A DNA stretch of 64,000 bases from Trichostrongylus colubriformis (taxonomy: Eukaryota > Nematoda > Chromadorea > Rhabditida > Trichostrongylidae). A program made the translations under genes and the position numbers. This document shows, in pieces, positions 38,201 through 45,924 of this stretch. The stretch's first letter is position 1. Each line of letters opens with the position of its first letter. The notes below the pieces were generated by a model. The model was given only the letters and a program-made list of their open reading frames with translations, did no database searches and had not been told where the DNA came from. The stretch is taken from the NCBI GenBank assembly GCA_963978905.1, contig OZ022261.1:15039475-15103474 (forward strand). Reading direction: 5' to 3'.

Positions 38201-41200
38201 CTTGAAGAAAAAGAAGCTCGTATTCGTGACCTTGCCGATGAGCGTAGCCGACTTCAATGGAGAATAGGCGAACTAAGCCAGTGGTGGAGTGATGCGAAAT
38301 GGAAGTAGGACTTTAGCTTCTTGCATGTTTTTATGTAGCCTGTTTTGAGTTCGCACATTTTCACTTTTTATGCACTCTCTGTTCGTTCAACGGTGTGTTA
38401 AATGGAATATCGATTGAAGAGCTGGACATGAAACTGTCCCGTGCTCGCCACTCCAGACTCGACAATCGATATATTCCGTGTTTGATTTGCTGCGCTTTCC
38501 TTCTTTGACCGCGTACTTCTCAAACTTTTGCACTTTCTGGTTCTTCGGGAATATCTTGTGCAATACCATCGATATTCGCTTCCTTGCCTCTGGACCTAAG
38601 CGCTAGTCAATGGAATGTAAAGTACCCTAAAGTCCCATAGATAAGAGCGGTTTGATTAACCGGTAAAAAAAAAATTCTTAAAAATTCTTAAAACTCTTTA
38701 AAAAAATTTTAAAAATTAGCATTGTTTCAAATTTCTTTCCAGCAGCAGTCACTCCCAATGCAACAATAAAATTAGATTTCTCATAGCAGGTTTCGCAAAT
38801 TCAACTTCGGGAGATCATAACTCGGCTCAGACTGCATCTTTTTCTCACAGAATAAACACCAATTAATTCGCTACACTTTTGGAAGTATTATAGATATTTG
38901 CATATCTTATTTTGAAGAAGGGCTGATGATTCATAGAGCGCGAAAACAAAAAGAGTCGACTTCAAACCATGATTCTTTCCGAGCACACTGCTGCTGACGA
39001 AGCTGTCCAGATGTTTGGAAAAGTGGGGCATAGTTAGCGCTAGATCTGGTGAATATGATAGACGTGTAATAGCTTCAGCCTTCAACTGTTTCAATTACTG
39101 GAAGAAGCTTCAGCCTTCAACTGTTTCAATTACTGGAAGAAGATTTGTGGAAAATGCGCTTGCGCATAGCTGCCCGGAGGGGTCCCTCGGCACTCATTTC
39201 TTTGGGTCTTTCCAAATCAAGGCTACTTGAGGTGGTTGTTCAAGCTTACTTGTTGAGGGCCGATACTTGTGGATATCTCCTGCAAGTATGGGCGCTCATC
39301 GCTTTCTGTCGCTTTAGTTAAAGCGATTTGATCAATTGAAAATTCGAGCAACTCGTTCTCATTTCTGCACTTCTGAAACCAGGGACAAAGTGTTCAGTAC
39401 AATGCTTCACGGTCTCCCCTTGCAGCACTCACATTTGTGGTCACCTTCGCTTGGACTCAGCTAAACAAAAACTCGTGAAGTGAAGTCATCTAAAAAGTGC
39501 CATTTTCGCAGTACTTCATAATTTTTCTAATAACTCGAAAAACTTGTAACATTTCAAGAAAAGCACATATCCAGAAACAGCAACTTTTTCTCTATCTAAG
39601 GAGCACAACGTGTAATTAAATTTATGTAGACGCGCTTCAAAATTTGAGTTTATCTTGTGAACGTGCGAATGCGGCCAGAACTTTCCTTACAACCTAATAA
39701 AAAATAGCAACAGAAAAAGTATAGAGAACAATAAGAATAAATGTAAAGTTGTAGGCTATTAATGCGATAATCATCATCTGATAGCGCCAAAGAAAAACGT
39801 ATACAAACGTCAATTTTCATTTTCTAGCACAAACCGTTCTTATCTACGGGCCGCTCTTATCTATGGGACTTTAGGGTATTTCCTGACAATGCTGTCTTCA
39901 AATTCGGAAATTAATTACAAATGAATTGCTGGACGGACTTAGAATAAGGGTGCTCGTGCAAATCAGTAAGGTTGGTTCCTTCAGAAACACATTCAAATCA
40001 TGGGAGGGTTTCCCTACGAGTCGACGAGATTAGATCATTCAAGCCCATGATTCTCGACTTCACCCTCATCCAGAAACCCCAAAAAGAATCTTGGATTTCA
40101 CCCCTAAAACTGGATCGTTTATTCTGACAAAATTGACCTACTTTTTTCAATATCAAGCAATATTCTCAGGATTGGCGAACTAGAAGCCGGCGTGGCCTAT
40201 CACCGGCAAATGCTTGATACGGCAAACGGAAAAATTCAGAATTTGAATGAACAGTAAGTTGTTTTAGATAAAAACCAGTTCTTCCGGAATGTAGCGCAAT
40301 TTTTGAAAAATTAGTGGATTCTTGCTTTTTAGACTCACTGCGGCATTGAGGTAAGATATGTTTGGAGTGAAATAACTAAACTGAGCGAGTGTTTGTAATA
40401 CGATGATTTGTTTTGGATTTTTTAATACATCTCTTTCATTTTTTAACGGAAACAGTAATGGTTGAATAATGTTGCAGTGTTAGCGTGAACGATTGTGTAG
40501 AGACCAACTAATTACGGATATTTTAGCACAGTATTTTTATTCGAATAAAGTGCCCATTGCGTAATATTCTTGGTCGGTGACCATGGCAGCGAGTAAAGTC
40601 CCTACTGAGTATTCCATCTAGGCTGTTGACCATGGAACCCCTAGCGAATATGAGTACGTGTACTGGGCCAAACAGCCCTTCTTCGAGGCTGACACTTCTG
40701 TACCCGTTTAGGATGACGTGCATCTTGCGTACTGGCTGTTGCCGTTTTGGGTGAAAGGGTGGAGAGGCACTTGTTGATTGGTTGCTTGCCGAAGGTCTCC
40801 AATTGGAAGCGTCCCTAGCACGCAATTCTAAAACGGGGCATACTTCAGGCCTCGGATTTTTGTTTAGCAAATATGTTTTTCTTTTTCCTCTCTGTTCTTC
40901 AAACGGAGGCTGCTTCTCATACTCCATATAACTAAAGGCCGGGTTTCCTTTTGCTAGAGGCTGCTGAGAGCACCATTCTCAGAGAGCTGGTCGCCTAGGC
41001 TTTTTTCCGGTTTTGTGTTCCTTTGTAAAAGTTTTCTCCTAATCGAAGTTTTTTCCTGTTTTTCTTTTAACCTAATCCCCCCTATTAGATGGTTTGCTTT
41101 GATTTCAGATCACCACAGACGTCAACCACTACGCTCGTCGTGCCACCATCGTTCAGTGTCACTCAACCAGCCCCTGGACAATGGCAGTTAGCCAACACTT

Positions 41201-44200
41201 GGTCAGCCAATTTCGCATGCACATGCCTTTCGTTGAATTTTTATCTTTTTTATCTGCCTGTAGAAGCTGTCGCAAGAAAAGGGATAGCTCTCTCAGAGGC
41301 AGTTCCACTAAGAAGAAGAATTGTAACAGTAATAGTAAAAATGCAACGTAAAAGTACCAAATGAGGAAACTTAAGGAAATAGTTGAAGGTTGGTCTGTAC
41401 CCAGACGGAGGGGCCGAGCTATTTGGTAACGCCCATCCTTTACTGGATGGCATATCTATTTTCAACATCGACTTGCATCACTGCTTCCTTGCCCTAGTAT
41501 CCCTTTTCATCAAGAAAAAGAGAAAAAGAAAGTCTCTTTTGGAGAATTTTAGGCTGTGAATAGTTTTTCGAGGCGTTCGGCCATCATATTCGTTGTTCGT
41601 TTCAGCTTCACACCACAAGCAGTTCCTGCACCAACGCCTTTCTACAGTGCTCCTATCTACGGTGCACCCTTCTACAGCGCTCCAGTTTCCTATGAGACCA
41701 AGAGAGTGAAGATTGAAATCGATATTGACACCCAGCAGGATGTATTTGTTATGGTGAGCTAGTTCTGTTTTTCCGCAAGGCTTGCCTGTTCATAGTTTGC
41801 ATTTCCTTTTATTTAAAGTCCTACCTTTTTACATTGTTTGTTCGGAGTCAGCTCTGAAGTTATTCGCGGCTGAAGTTATGATCTGATTTCTGAATTATCC
41901 AGTTCCTAATGAAGGCTCATTTCTTGCTGCATTCATTAAGAAGAACCAGGTCTCAAAAGTGCAAGATGTGCTATTATGGTTTTCCGCATCGCCAAACAAT
42001 GAGCGCTTCCCTAGTTATGTGAAGAAGCTAGCAAAAAATGAGAATTCGGTAACGTTCTGGACCAGAACAGAATCACAGATTTGGCATGAGTAATCTACGC
42101 AGCCATCGATGATGACACTACCATAAAATCAACCCAGAAATGGACTTCAAAACTGTACTGGGGGGTACCTCAAAAGCATCACTTGGGTTGAAGAGAGAAT
42201 GAGAACCGAGAAGAAATGCCTCTGTAAATGAATATCTAGTTCAAAAGATATGTCTGTGGCGAAACTCCCGCTGAAAAAGCGCACCTATGGATCTTATCGT
42301 AATTTCGCTGCACTGCGTTTTGCGCCCGCTGGGCATTGTGCGAGGGTTGGGCAACGTTGCTGATTGCTGTCTTGTAAAGTCCCTCCTTGTCTATATCTAC
42401 CTTTCAGCGGTTAGTGATGCAGAGGAGGCGAAAACGTTGAGTGAGGAAAAAGCTCCGTTCTTCGACTTTTTTGCCTTATTGCCTTTTTTGCTTTATTGCG
42501 TTTTTCTCTATTGTTGCAGCTATAAGCACCTCGACATGCATTTTCACAGTAATTATTTTCACGGCCAAATTTGACTCTAGTGGTGTCTTTGATCTCATGG
42601 GCAATGTGTCAGCTCGGATCCGCACCGCCTATGTTGCATCATTAACTCATAGGTGTAAACGAAAACAGTAAAGCCAAGACAGCCGACTTCATTTAAAGTG
42701 CTCAGACCTATCTCAAGGCTCATTATCTAGTTGCATATTCGAAATCTAAATGATTATTCCACGCGCTCCTAGTAAGGTTAGGCCTGGTCTAAGCAGTACC
42801 GTACAACTCCTTGAAAACCATATTCAGGCTTGAAGGCAGTGATAGGGGAAATTCGGACGAATACGAAAAATGTAATGAACATGAAAGTCTAGGTGCTCAG
42901 TAATACCACGGTAAAGAAAAACGAGAGGAAATGGCTGAGGAAAAAGCGAGTAGTCCGCACCAGTTTTCCATTGGCATGTTGTCAAGTCTAAACACGAAGG
43001 GATGTTCGGAAATAAGACAATATCTATTTTTTGGAGTGAGCTTCAAACTAGAACTGAGAAAGCGCGCCGCGATACTTTCAACCCTGCCGTAGCTTTCTGG
43101 CCCCTCCCACCACATCCAACCAGGGATGCTCGTCGCTAGGAGGCGGACCGAGCCAAGAAAGGCGGCTGGAGCCAAAAAGGCCGCCACCGCCACAGCTTAG
43201 AGGCGCGCCTTTCGCGGCAGATCTCGACGCAGATAGGCTACCTAGATCCCTGGTTTTTAAATTTAAGTATGTGACTTCTTTCAGGGATTCCTTATCGCCC
43301 ACATTACCCCTATCTTTTTATTTGAGAAGCTCTTCTAGGGTGCATCTTCTTGTATAGCTATACTCTCTTGTATATCATTACTCATAGCCGACAACTTTTG
43401 TGGTGAAGCACTTTTTCAAATAATGGCTTACTTACAACATGAGTAATCTTGTTATATTTTTATTACAGTTCTCGTTCCTCAATTGGCAATGTGCGCTAAA
43501 ATGTGATCCTATTGGTGGAGGAAAACGAGGTCTAACACTGGATTTACCACGAGGAAGGTGAGTATGCGATTCTGTAAATTAACGACCATCTATCTACGAA
43601 AACTGGCTCATGTGTATTTGAACGGACGATACTGAGAAGCTGATGAGGTAGAATGGTATACTGAGAGCATACTTCCGGAAAATTGCAAATTTGTGAACTT
43701 AGACTGAAGACTACCAAAGAATATTACCAATGCCGTCGTCTGTCACTACTTCCATATGTGTCCTCACCCATTGATCATTGCACTGAAGTTTTTTTTTTTT
43801 TTTTTTTTTTTGAAAATAGCGCTTTCTTCAGGGTTCATACGGATGCTGGTGTTGTTGGTATACTGAAGGCCTTTTCTGAAACGAAGTATTATACTTAATT
43901 GGCGATTCTTTTTTCGAAATCGCTTGAAAATCAGTAGCCTGTCAAGGATCCTCGAAAACTGTGGTTGTGCGATCTCCCTTGAAAAATCCTCACTCCATGC
44001 TTAACTCTGTTCCCGACTGCTGCATTGGCAGCGAGGCTATGAGAAGTATAGTACATTTCGGAGTGCCTGACAGGACCTGCCCTATGAGTTGGATGAACGT
44101 GTATCGATCTCTTCCCGCTACACACTTACTCTCATCACTCACTCAAGTCCGTAGGCCACGCCTTGTCAGGATCTCCGAAATGGACTGTATGTATCGTTCG

Positions 44201-45032
44201 GGAAAGCTTTCGCACTACGGTGTGCGGTGTGTGGACATTGCAATCGCTTCGGGATCAACTACATGCGGCGCTTCCAGCTCACACCTATCGTATCGCACGC
44301 TATGGTGAGAAATCCTATCCTACCGGTGCACAGTCGCGGGTTAGTATAAATTTGCTGGAGACAGGAAATGATAGAGAACGATATATCTGCATTCACGCGC
44401 CCTCGCGCTAGTAATGCTCCACGCATTCTTAAAGGAATCGTCCACGGAAAATGAGTTTTTGTGTTACCCATATGTTTATGTTGTATTTGCCTAATGTTGG
44501 CCTCATGCAAAATTTCACGCGAAAAAATGTGAATCTGGCTGAGATACAGCACCACAAAGTGCAGTCCCAGTGGGCGGGGCCTCCGTGTAAAAGCCTCGTA
44601 CCGCGTCCGCCGTGGTCGGAGACGCATTGTATTAACAGAAGGTTACGAAAACAGTCCTACTCTCCGTTCCCAACGGCGGCGGAAGACGGGACGAGGCTTT
44701 TACACGGAGGCCCCGCCTACTGGGACCGCACTTTGTGGTGCTGTATCTCAGCCAAATTCACATTTTTTCGCGTGAAATTTTGCATGAGGCCTACATTAGG
44801 CAAATACAACATAAACACATGGGTAACACAAAAACTCATTTTCCGTGGACGATTCCTTTAAAATGCAGAGGCTGCTTTTCTACCGAGTCAGAATTTCCTA
44901 CAATTAAAATTCTGCCAACCTTCCAGGCACGAATTCCGATTTTTGGCTGATGGCAAATGGTTGACTTCGTCTATGTACACGAAGGTGCCCAACGGGTTTG
45001 GTGGTGACAACAACCTGCTATGGATAGAATAA
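22038..45032 (+). CDS. TDP-43 N-terminal-like / coiled-coil / AMPK-beta-like glycogen-binding domain protein (23 exons)
   Basis: Exons: 22038-22071, 23021-23156, 23222-23295, 24989-25081, 26939-27081, 31111-31199, 31739-31828, 32425-32517, 32577-32711, 33220-33390, 33445-33480, 35310-35429, 35492-35562, 35601-35686, 35806-35894, 38023-38094, 38167-38304, 40170-40253, 40333-40350, 41109-41186, 41606-41753, 43469-43557, 44927-45032. The joined frame is open with matching phases at every junction, giving 730 residues. Domains: residues 12-81 resemble the TDP-43 N-terminal domain; about 160-590 is charged heptad coiled coil; 592-645 is a Pro/Ala/Tyr linker; about 646-730 resembles the AMPK beta carbohydrate-binding domain. 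No RNA-recognition motif, signal peptide or membrane segment is seen, so a cytosolic or nuclear self-assembling scaffold that binds polysaccharide is inferred. Weak points: donor GTGGGG after exon 9, donor GTCAGA after 35429, and the end of the 41109 exon (41201 is an alternative). Introns are full of transposons. Confidence 0.82.
24114..24600. repeat. Family J foldback, complete pair of arms
   Basis: Left arm 24114-24240 (GAAGGGTTTCAACTTCCCAT ... CCAAAATTGCAAAATTC) and right arm 24430-24560 (GAAATTTTGGTTCTCACAG ... AGTTGAAACCCTTCCC) are inverted copies. Related arms recur at 58611-58795 and 59395-59520. Confidence 0.65.
24989..27081 (+). CDS. Exons 4-5: basic/low-complexity connector of the same gene
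   Basis: Exon 4 (24989-25081) is Lys/His/Ser-rich (AHGSKHGSHYADYTKASQ). Exon 5 (26939-27081) contains a TEKAARTSSRTRGVKSG stretch and then a mildly acidic tail ending ISDEATAE. Phases 1 then 0 fit their neighbours. Arg/Lys clustering in exon 5 could act as a nuclear localisation or RNA-contact segment, but that is only a guess. Exon 5 acceptor is a plain TTTAG. No domain is recognised here. Confidence 0.7.
25905..26095. repeat. Short foldback element
   Basis: TTTGGCGCGGCCTCTGCATC and CTAATTTTCCAATGGG are mirrored by CCCATTGGAAAATTAG and GAGGCCGCGCCAAAC. A short palindromic MITE in the intron between exons 4 and 5. Confidence 0.75.
26245..26357. mobile_element. Family A MITE, right-end fragment
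   Basis: Contains GCGTGAAACTCTGCATGCGG and ends CCCGTGGACAATTTATTT, matching the right half of family A. It lies in the intron between exons 4 and 5 of the 23-exon gene. Confidence 0.5.
27680..28136. mobile_element. Family B TTAA element, copy 2
   Basis: Same ends as copy 1, flanked by TTAA at 27676-27679 and 28137-28140. Very high identity to the other copies by eye. Lies in intron 5 of the 23-exon gene. Confidence 0.85.
28257..28500. mobile_element. Family G GC-rich MITE, copy 3
   Basis: Ends GGTGAGTGCCGATTGGTCG and CGACCAATCGGCACTCACC, inner GAATTTTCGCGCGGCC / GTCGCGAAGCGAAAATTC. The centre is different (CAA/ACA-rich). Confidence 0.7.
28978..29875 (-). mobile_element. Family C: internally deleted mariner derivative, copy 1
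   Basis: 898 bp bounded by TTAGGTTGTAAGGAAAGTT and its complement, flanked by TA. Minus-strand frames retain a decayed transposase N-terminus (WFQKCRNEDELLEF, then a helix-turn-helix-like ERPYLQGISTSI) and a C-terminal remnant SSDLALTMPHFPKHL. This corresponds to the mariner YSPDLAPTDYHLF motif with its catalytic Asp replaced. The block bearing the first two catalytic Asp residues is absent. Non-autonomous and dead. Confidence 0.65.
30513..30949. mobile_element. Family A palindromic MITE, copy in intron 5
   Basis: Begins after TTAA with AGGAATCGTCCACGG and ends GTCCGTGGACAATTTCT next to TTCA. A short foreign segment (GAGCAGAAATGAAAACG) interrupts the left arm. The same phrase recurs at about 28418-28435 inside another MITE. 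Confidence 0.75.
31111..40350 (+). CDS. Exons 6-19: long coiled-coil region of the same gene
   Basis: Fourteen exons encode about 430 residues with continuous heptads and almost no prolines inside the coil. Samples are EQKNREIEKLLDANEELKLR, IAELEKKIKDMEEEKTQL, and RDTMKRVMQLESENGRLRGV. Short breaks occur at exon 8 (acidic EGEKEESGEHKEQADD), at the end of exon 9 (NVPQEAAVPQAQ), and near exons 13-14 (LTLPPPTYEEKNVDTSGSP). Two segments near the C-terminal half share a Trp-bearing GE pattern: EWHLGEHKEWLSNSK (exon 12) and QWRIGELSQWWSDAKWK (exon 17). A shorter GELEAGVAYHRQML lies in exon 18. Most introns are phase 2, which suggests growth by duplication of phase-2 exons. An elongated dimer is the likely structure. 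Confidence 0.75.
32043..32220. mobile_element. Family H MITE, copy 1
   Basis: AAGGCCGCGTACATACTC at the left and GAGTATGAACGCGGTCT at the right, core GGCAGGGCGTGGCTGTG and a GCAGGCAGCGAGGCAGG run. In the intron before exon 8. Confidence 0.65.
32746..33075. mobile_element. Family F MITE, copy 2
   Basis: GCCAGTGATTGGAGTAATC at the left, GGGCCGAATATGGGAATATC, then CTCATCGGAAATTTCGCCAC and CCCCTATCACTACCTTTG at the right. It sits between exon 9 and exon 10 of the 23-exon gene, starting 35 bp after the exon 9 donor. Confidence 0.65.
33640..33836. mobile_element. Family H MITE, copy 2
   Basis: AAGGCCGCGGTCATACTTTA and AAAGTAAGACCGCGGCCT are inverted ends. The centre includes ATTCGAATCTCGGCATAG, mirrored by CATATTCGAATTTGAATTCC. 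In the intron between exons 11 and 12. Confidence 0.65.
34552..34664. repeat. Near-perfect 48-bp-arm hairpin
   Basis: GCGCAGACAGGTTAAAATAC...GCTCATGCTAC is followed after about 17 nt by its complement, ending GTTTTAACC-type CCTGTCTGCGC. Only about two mismatches per arm, so recent. In the intron between exons 11 and 12 of the 23-exon gene. Confidence 0.85.
36327..37810. mobile_element. Family D element (TA target) carrying nested family B copy
   Basis: Terminal inverted repeats TTGGGTCATTCC at 36327 and GGAATGACCCAA ending at 37810, each flanked by TA. About 1.04 kb without the nested insertion. Ends and target are of Tc1/mariner style; no intact transposase frame was found. It occupies the intron between exons 15 and 16 of the 23-exon gene. 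Confidence 0.75.
36543..36990. mobile_element. Family B TTAA element, copy 3, nested in family D
   Basis: Flanked by TTAA at 36539-36542 and 36991-36994. It interrupts the family D element 36327-37810. The uninterrupted D copy reads GCAATCAATTGAAACACTAT at about 48362-48381, which corresponds to the empty site. Confidence 0.88.
38788..39695 (-). mobile_element. Family C mariner derivative, copy 2 (left end lost)
   Basis: Shares the GAGATCATAACTCGGCTCAG start region and the GGCCAGAACTTTCC / CTTACAACCTAA right end followed by TA. The minus strand reads LSYSPDLALTMPHFSKHLDS, the clearest of the mariner C-terminal remnants. A 40-bp block (CTTCAGCCTTCAACTGTTTC...) is tandemly duplicated near 39073-39141. 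Confidence 0.65.
41606..45032 (+). CDS. Exons 21-23: Tyr/Pro linker and CBM48 (AMPK beta)-like glycogen-binding domain
   Basis: Exon 41606-41753 carries FYSAPIYGAPFYSAP and then strand KIEIDIDTQQDVFVM. Exon 43469-43557 gives FSFLNWQ and GLTLDLPRGR. Exon 44927-45032 gives HEFRFLADGKWLTSS and VPNGFGGDNNLLWI. Known AMPK beta carbohydrate-binding modules have the same order: FNNW, LxLPxGxHxYKFxVDGxW, and an NN-hydrophobic last strand. Here the two tryptophans (NWQ and GKW) and the NN pair that contact sugar are kept, and the lysine of YKF is arginine. Binding to alpha-glucan is therefore plausible but untested. The stop now read (TAA 45030-45032) lies immediately after the last strand; see the stranded exon at 45138. 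Confidence 0.75.
42245..42430. repeat. Dispersed repeat M, copy 3
   Basis: TGTGGCGAAACTCCCGCTG AAAAAGCGC ... CTGCACTGCGTTTTGCGCCC ... GTTAGTGATGCAGAGGAGG. In the intron between exons 41606 and 43469. The 95-codon frame over it is not supported. Confidence 0.45.
42826..43325. mobile_element. Family F MITE, copy 3 (diverged)
   Basis: CTTGAAGGCAGTGATAGGGG at the left and ACATTACCCCTATCTT at the right, with the GGACGAATACG and ATGAAAGTCTAGGTGCTC family motifs. The centre holds GC-rich unrelated sequence (AGGAGGCGGACCGAGCC). Confidence 0.5.
43789..43811. repeat. Poly-T tract
   Basis: More than 20 consecutive T. Could be a retroposed tail on the minus strand; no partner element recognised. Confidence 0.9.
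44037..44205. mobile_element. Family I MITE, copy 1
   Basis: TACATTTCGGAGTGCCTGAC at the left is answered by GTAGGCCACGCCTTGTCAGG and TCCGAAATGGACTGTATG at the right. Short palindromic element in the last-but-one intron of the 23-exon gene. Confidence 0.6.
44433..44857. mobile_element. Family A palindromic MITE, best copy (TTAA target duplication)
   Basis: Perfect 15-bp terminal inverted repeats AGGAATCGTCCACGG, flanked on both sides by TTAA (44429-44432 and 44858-44861). The whole 425 bp folds back on itself. TTAA duplication is the signature of piggyBac-type transposases, so a non-autonomous piggyBac-like origin is inferred. It sits 70 bp upstream of the last coding exon of the 23-exon gene. 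Confidence 0.85.
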
Positions 45033-45137
45033 GAGAAATCGAGCCGCACGTTGCCATCTGACTTCATACATACGTCCTCTCCGATCGCTCTCTCTCATAC
45101 TCGTTCTCATCTTCTTCTCCATCATAATTTACATCAG

Positions 45138-45204
45138 CGATGAAGACGAAGATGAAGACGGTGACGTTGTTGATACTTTCGATGCTACCAAGAAGAACAC
45201 GTAA
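45138..45204 (+). pseudogene. Stranded acidic last exon of the glycogen-binding-like gene
   Basis: A strong acceptor (polypyrimidine tract, then TTTACATCAG ending at 45137) precedes an open stretch reading DEDEDEDGDVVDTFDATKKN and ending in TAA at 45202-45204. Its required entry phase (one base) equals the phase left if the previous exon ended at 45028. At 45029 the sequence is ATAAGAG, which would be a normal GTAAGAG donor with one base changed. Joined, the domain would end LLWIDDEDEDEDG and continue with a VVDTFDA segment resembling the stretch after the AMPK beta module. In this assembly the donor is not GT, so the upstream exon runs into TAA at 45030. It may be an allele, a sequencing error, a rare AT-AG intron or a true loss. 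Confidence 0.6.
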
Positions 45205-45385
45205 GCATTACGATGAAACCATATTTGTTCGTTTTCTTATGAATGAACTAAACCAATTTATCTAAGCTGTCTGTTCCGTTACCATCTTTCCTATTACTCT
45301 CTTTTTCCAATCTTTTATTTGGGTTATTAACACCGGTTAATGTTGAGATTTTACTAGAGCGTTGTGTGTAGGATATGTGTAGGTC

Positions 45386-45391
45386 AATAAA
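45386..45391 (+). terminator. Candidate polyadenylation signal (AATAAA)
   Basis: First AATAAA found downstream of both the stop read at 45030 and the stranded exon at 45138-45204, about 180 nt past the latter. It is consistent with the gene 3' end but unproven. Confidence 0.4.
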
Positions 45392-45511
45392 CATATAAAT
45401 GTTACAATTCTTTGATAATAAGAAGTGCATATGTTTTTTAAGAGTACGAAAAAAATACTTTTTTTCTACTCTCAATAGGTATATCTAAAAATTTAGTGTT
45501 GATTATTCGGA

Positions 45512-45690
45512 CTACACTCCATGTCGCAGCGCTTGATTGGGCGTGGTCTTTGGACTTGGTTGAGTGGCGAGAGAGAGAGCGCATGGCGAGTGGGAGTGTG
45601 TGGCGGTGTGAGAGAGCTTGATTAACTTTCACTCAAGTCGTAGGCCACGCCCTATCAAGCGCTGCGAAATGGACTGTACCTGTTTTTTTT
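45512..45690. mobile_element. Family I MITE, copy 2
   Basis: GCTTGATTGGGCGTGGTC at the left, then GAGAGAGAGCGCATGGCG, and GTAGGCCACGCCCTATCAAG plus GCGAAATGGACTGTACC at the right. Confidence 0.65.
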
Positions 45691-45924
45691 TTCATAGGAC
45701 TGATATAGCCTCCTCACAATACAAGCTTGTACAGTTCACTGACCAGTGGAATGGCAAAAACGATCGGTCAGTCGACTGTGTCTTTTCTATTACATGTTGT
45801 GCGTATGCGGCCGCGACGCGGTCAAAGACCCATTGCGAGTACTGCAGTAAGAGCCGGCTTGTGGTCACGGACGCGTTACCACATCGACAGATCTTGAGCA
45901 AGGAAGCGTTCATACATCGCGTTG

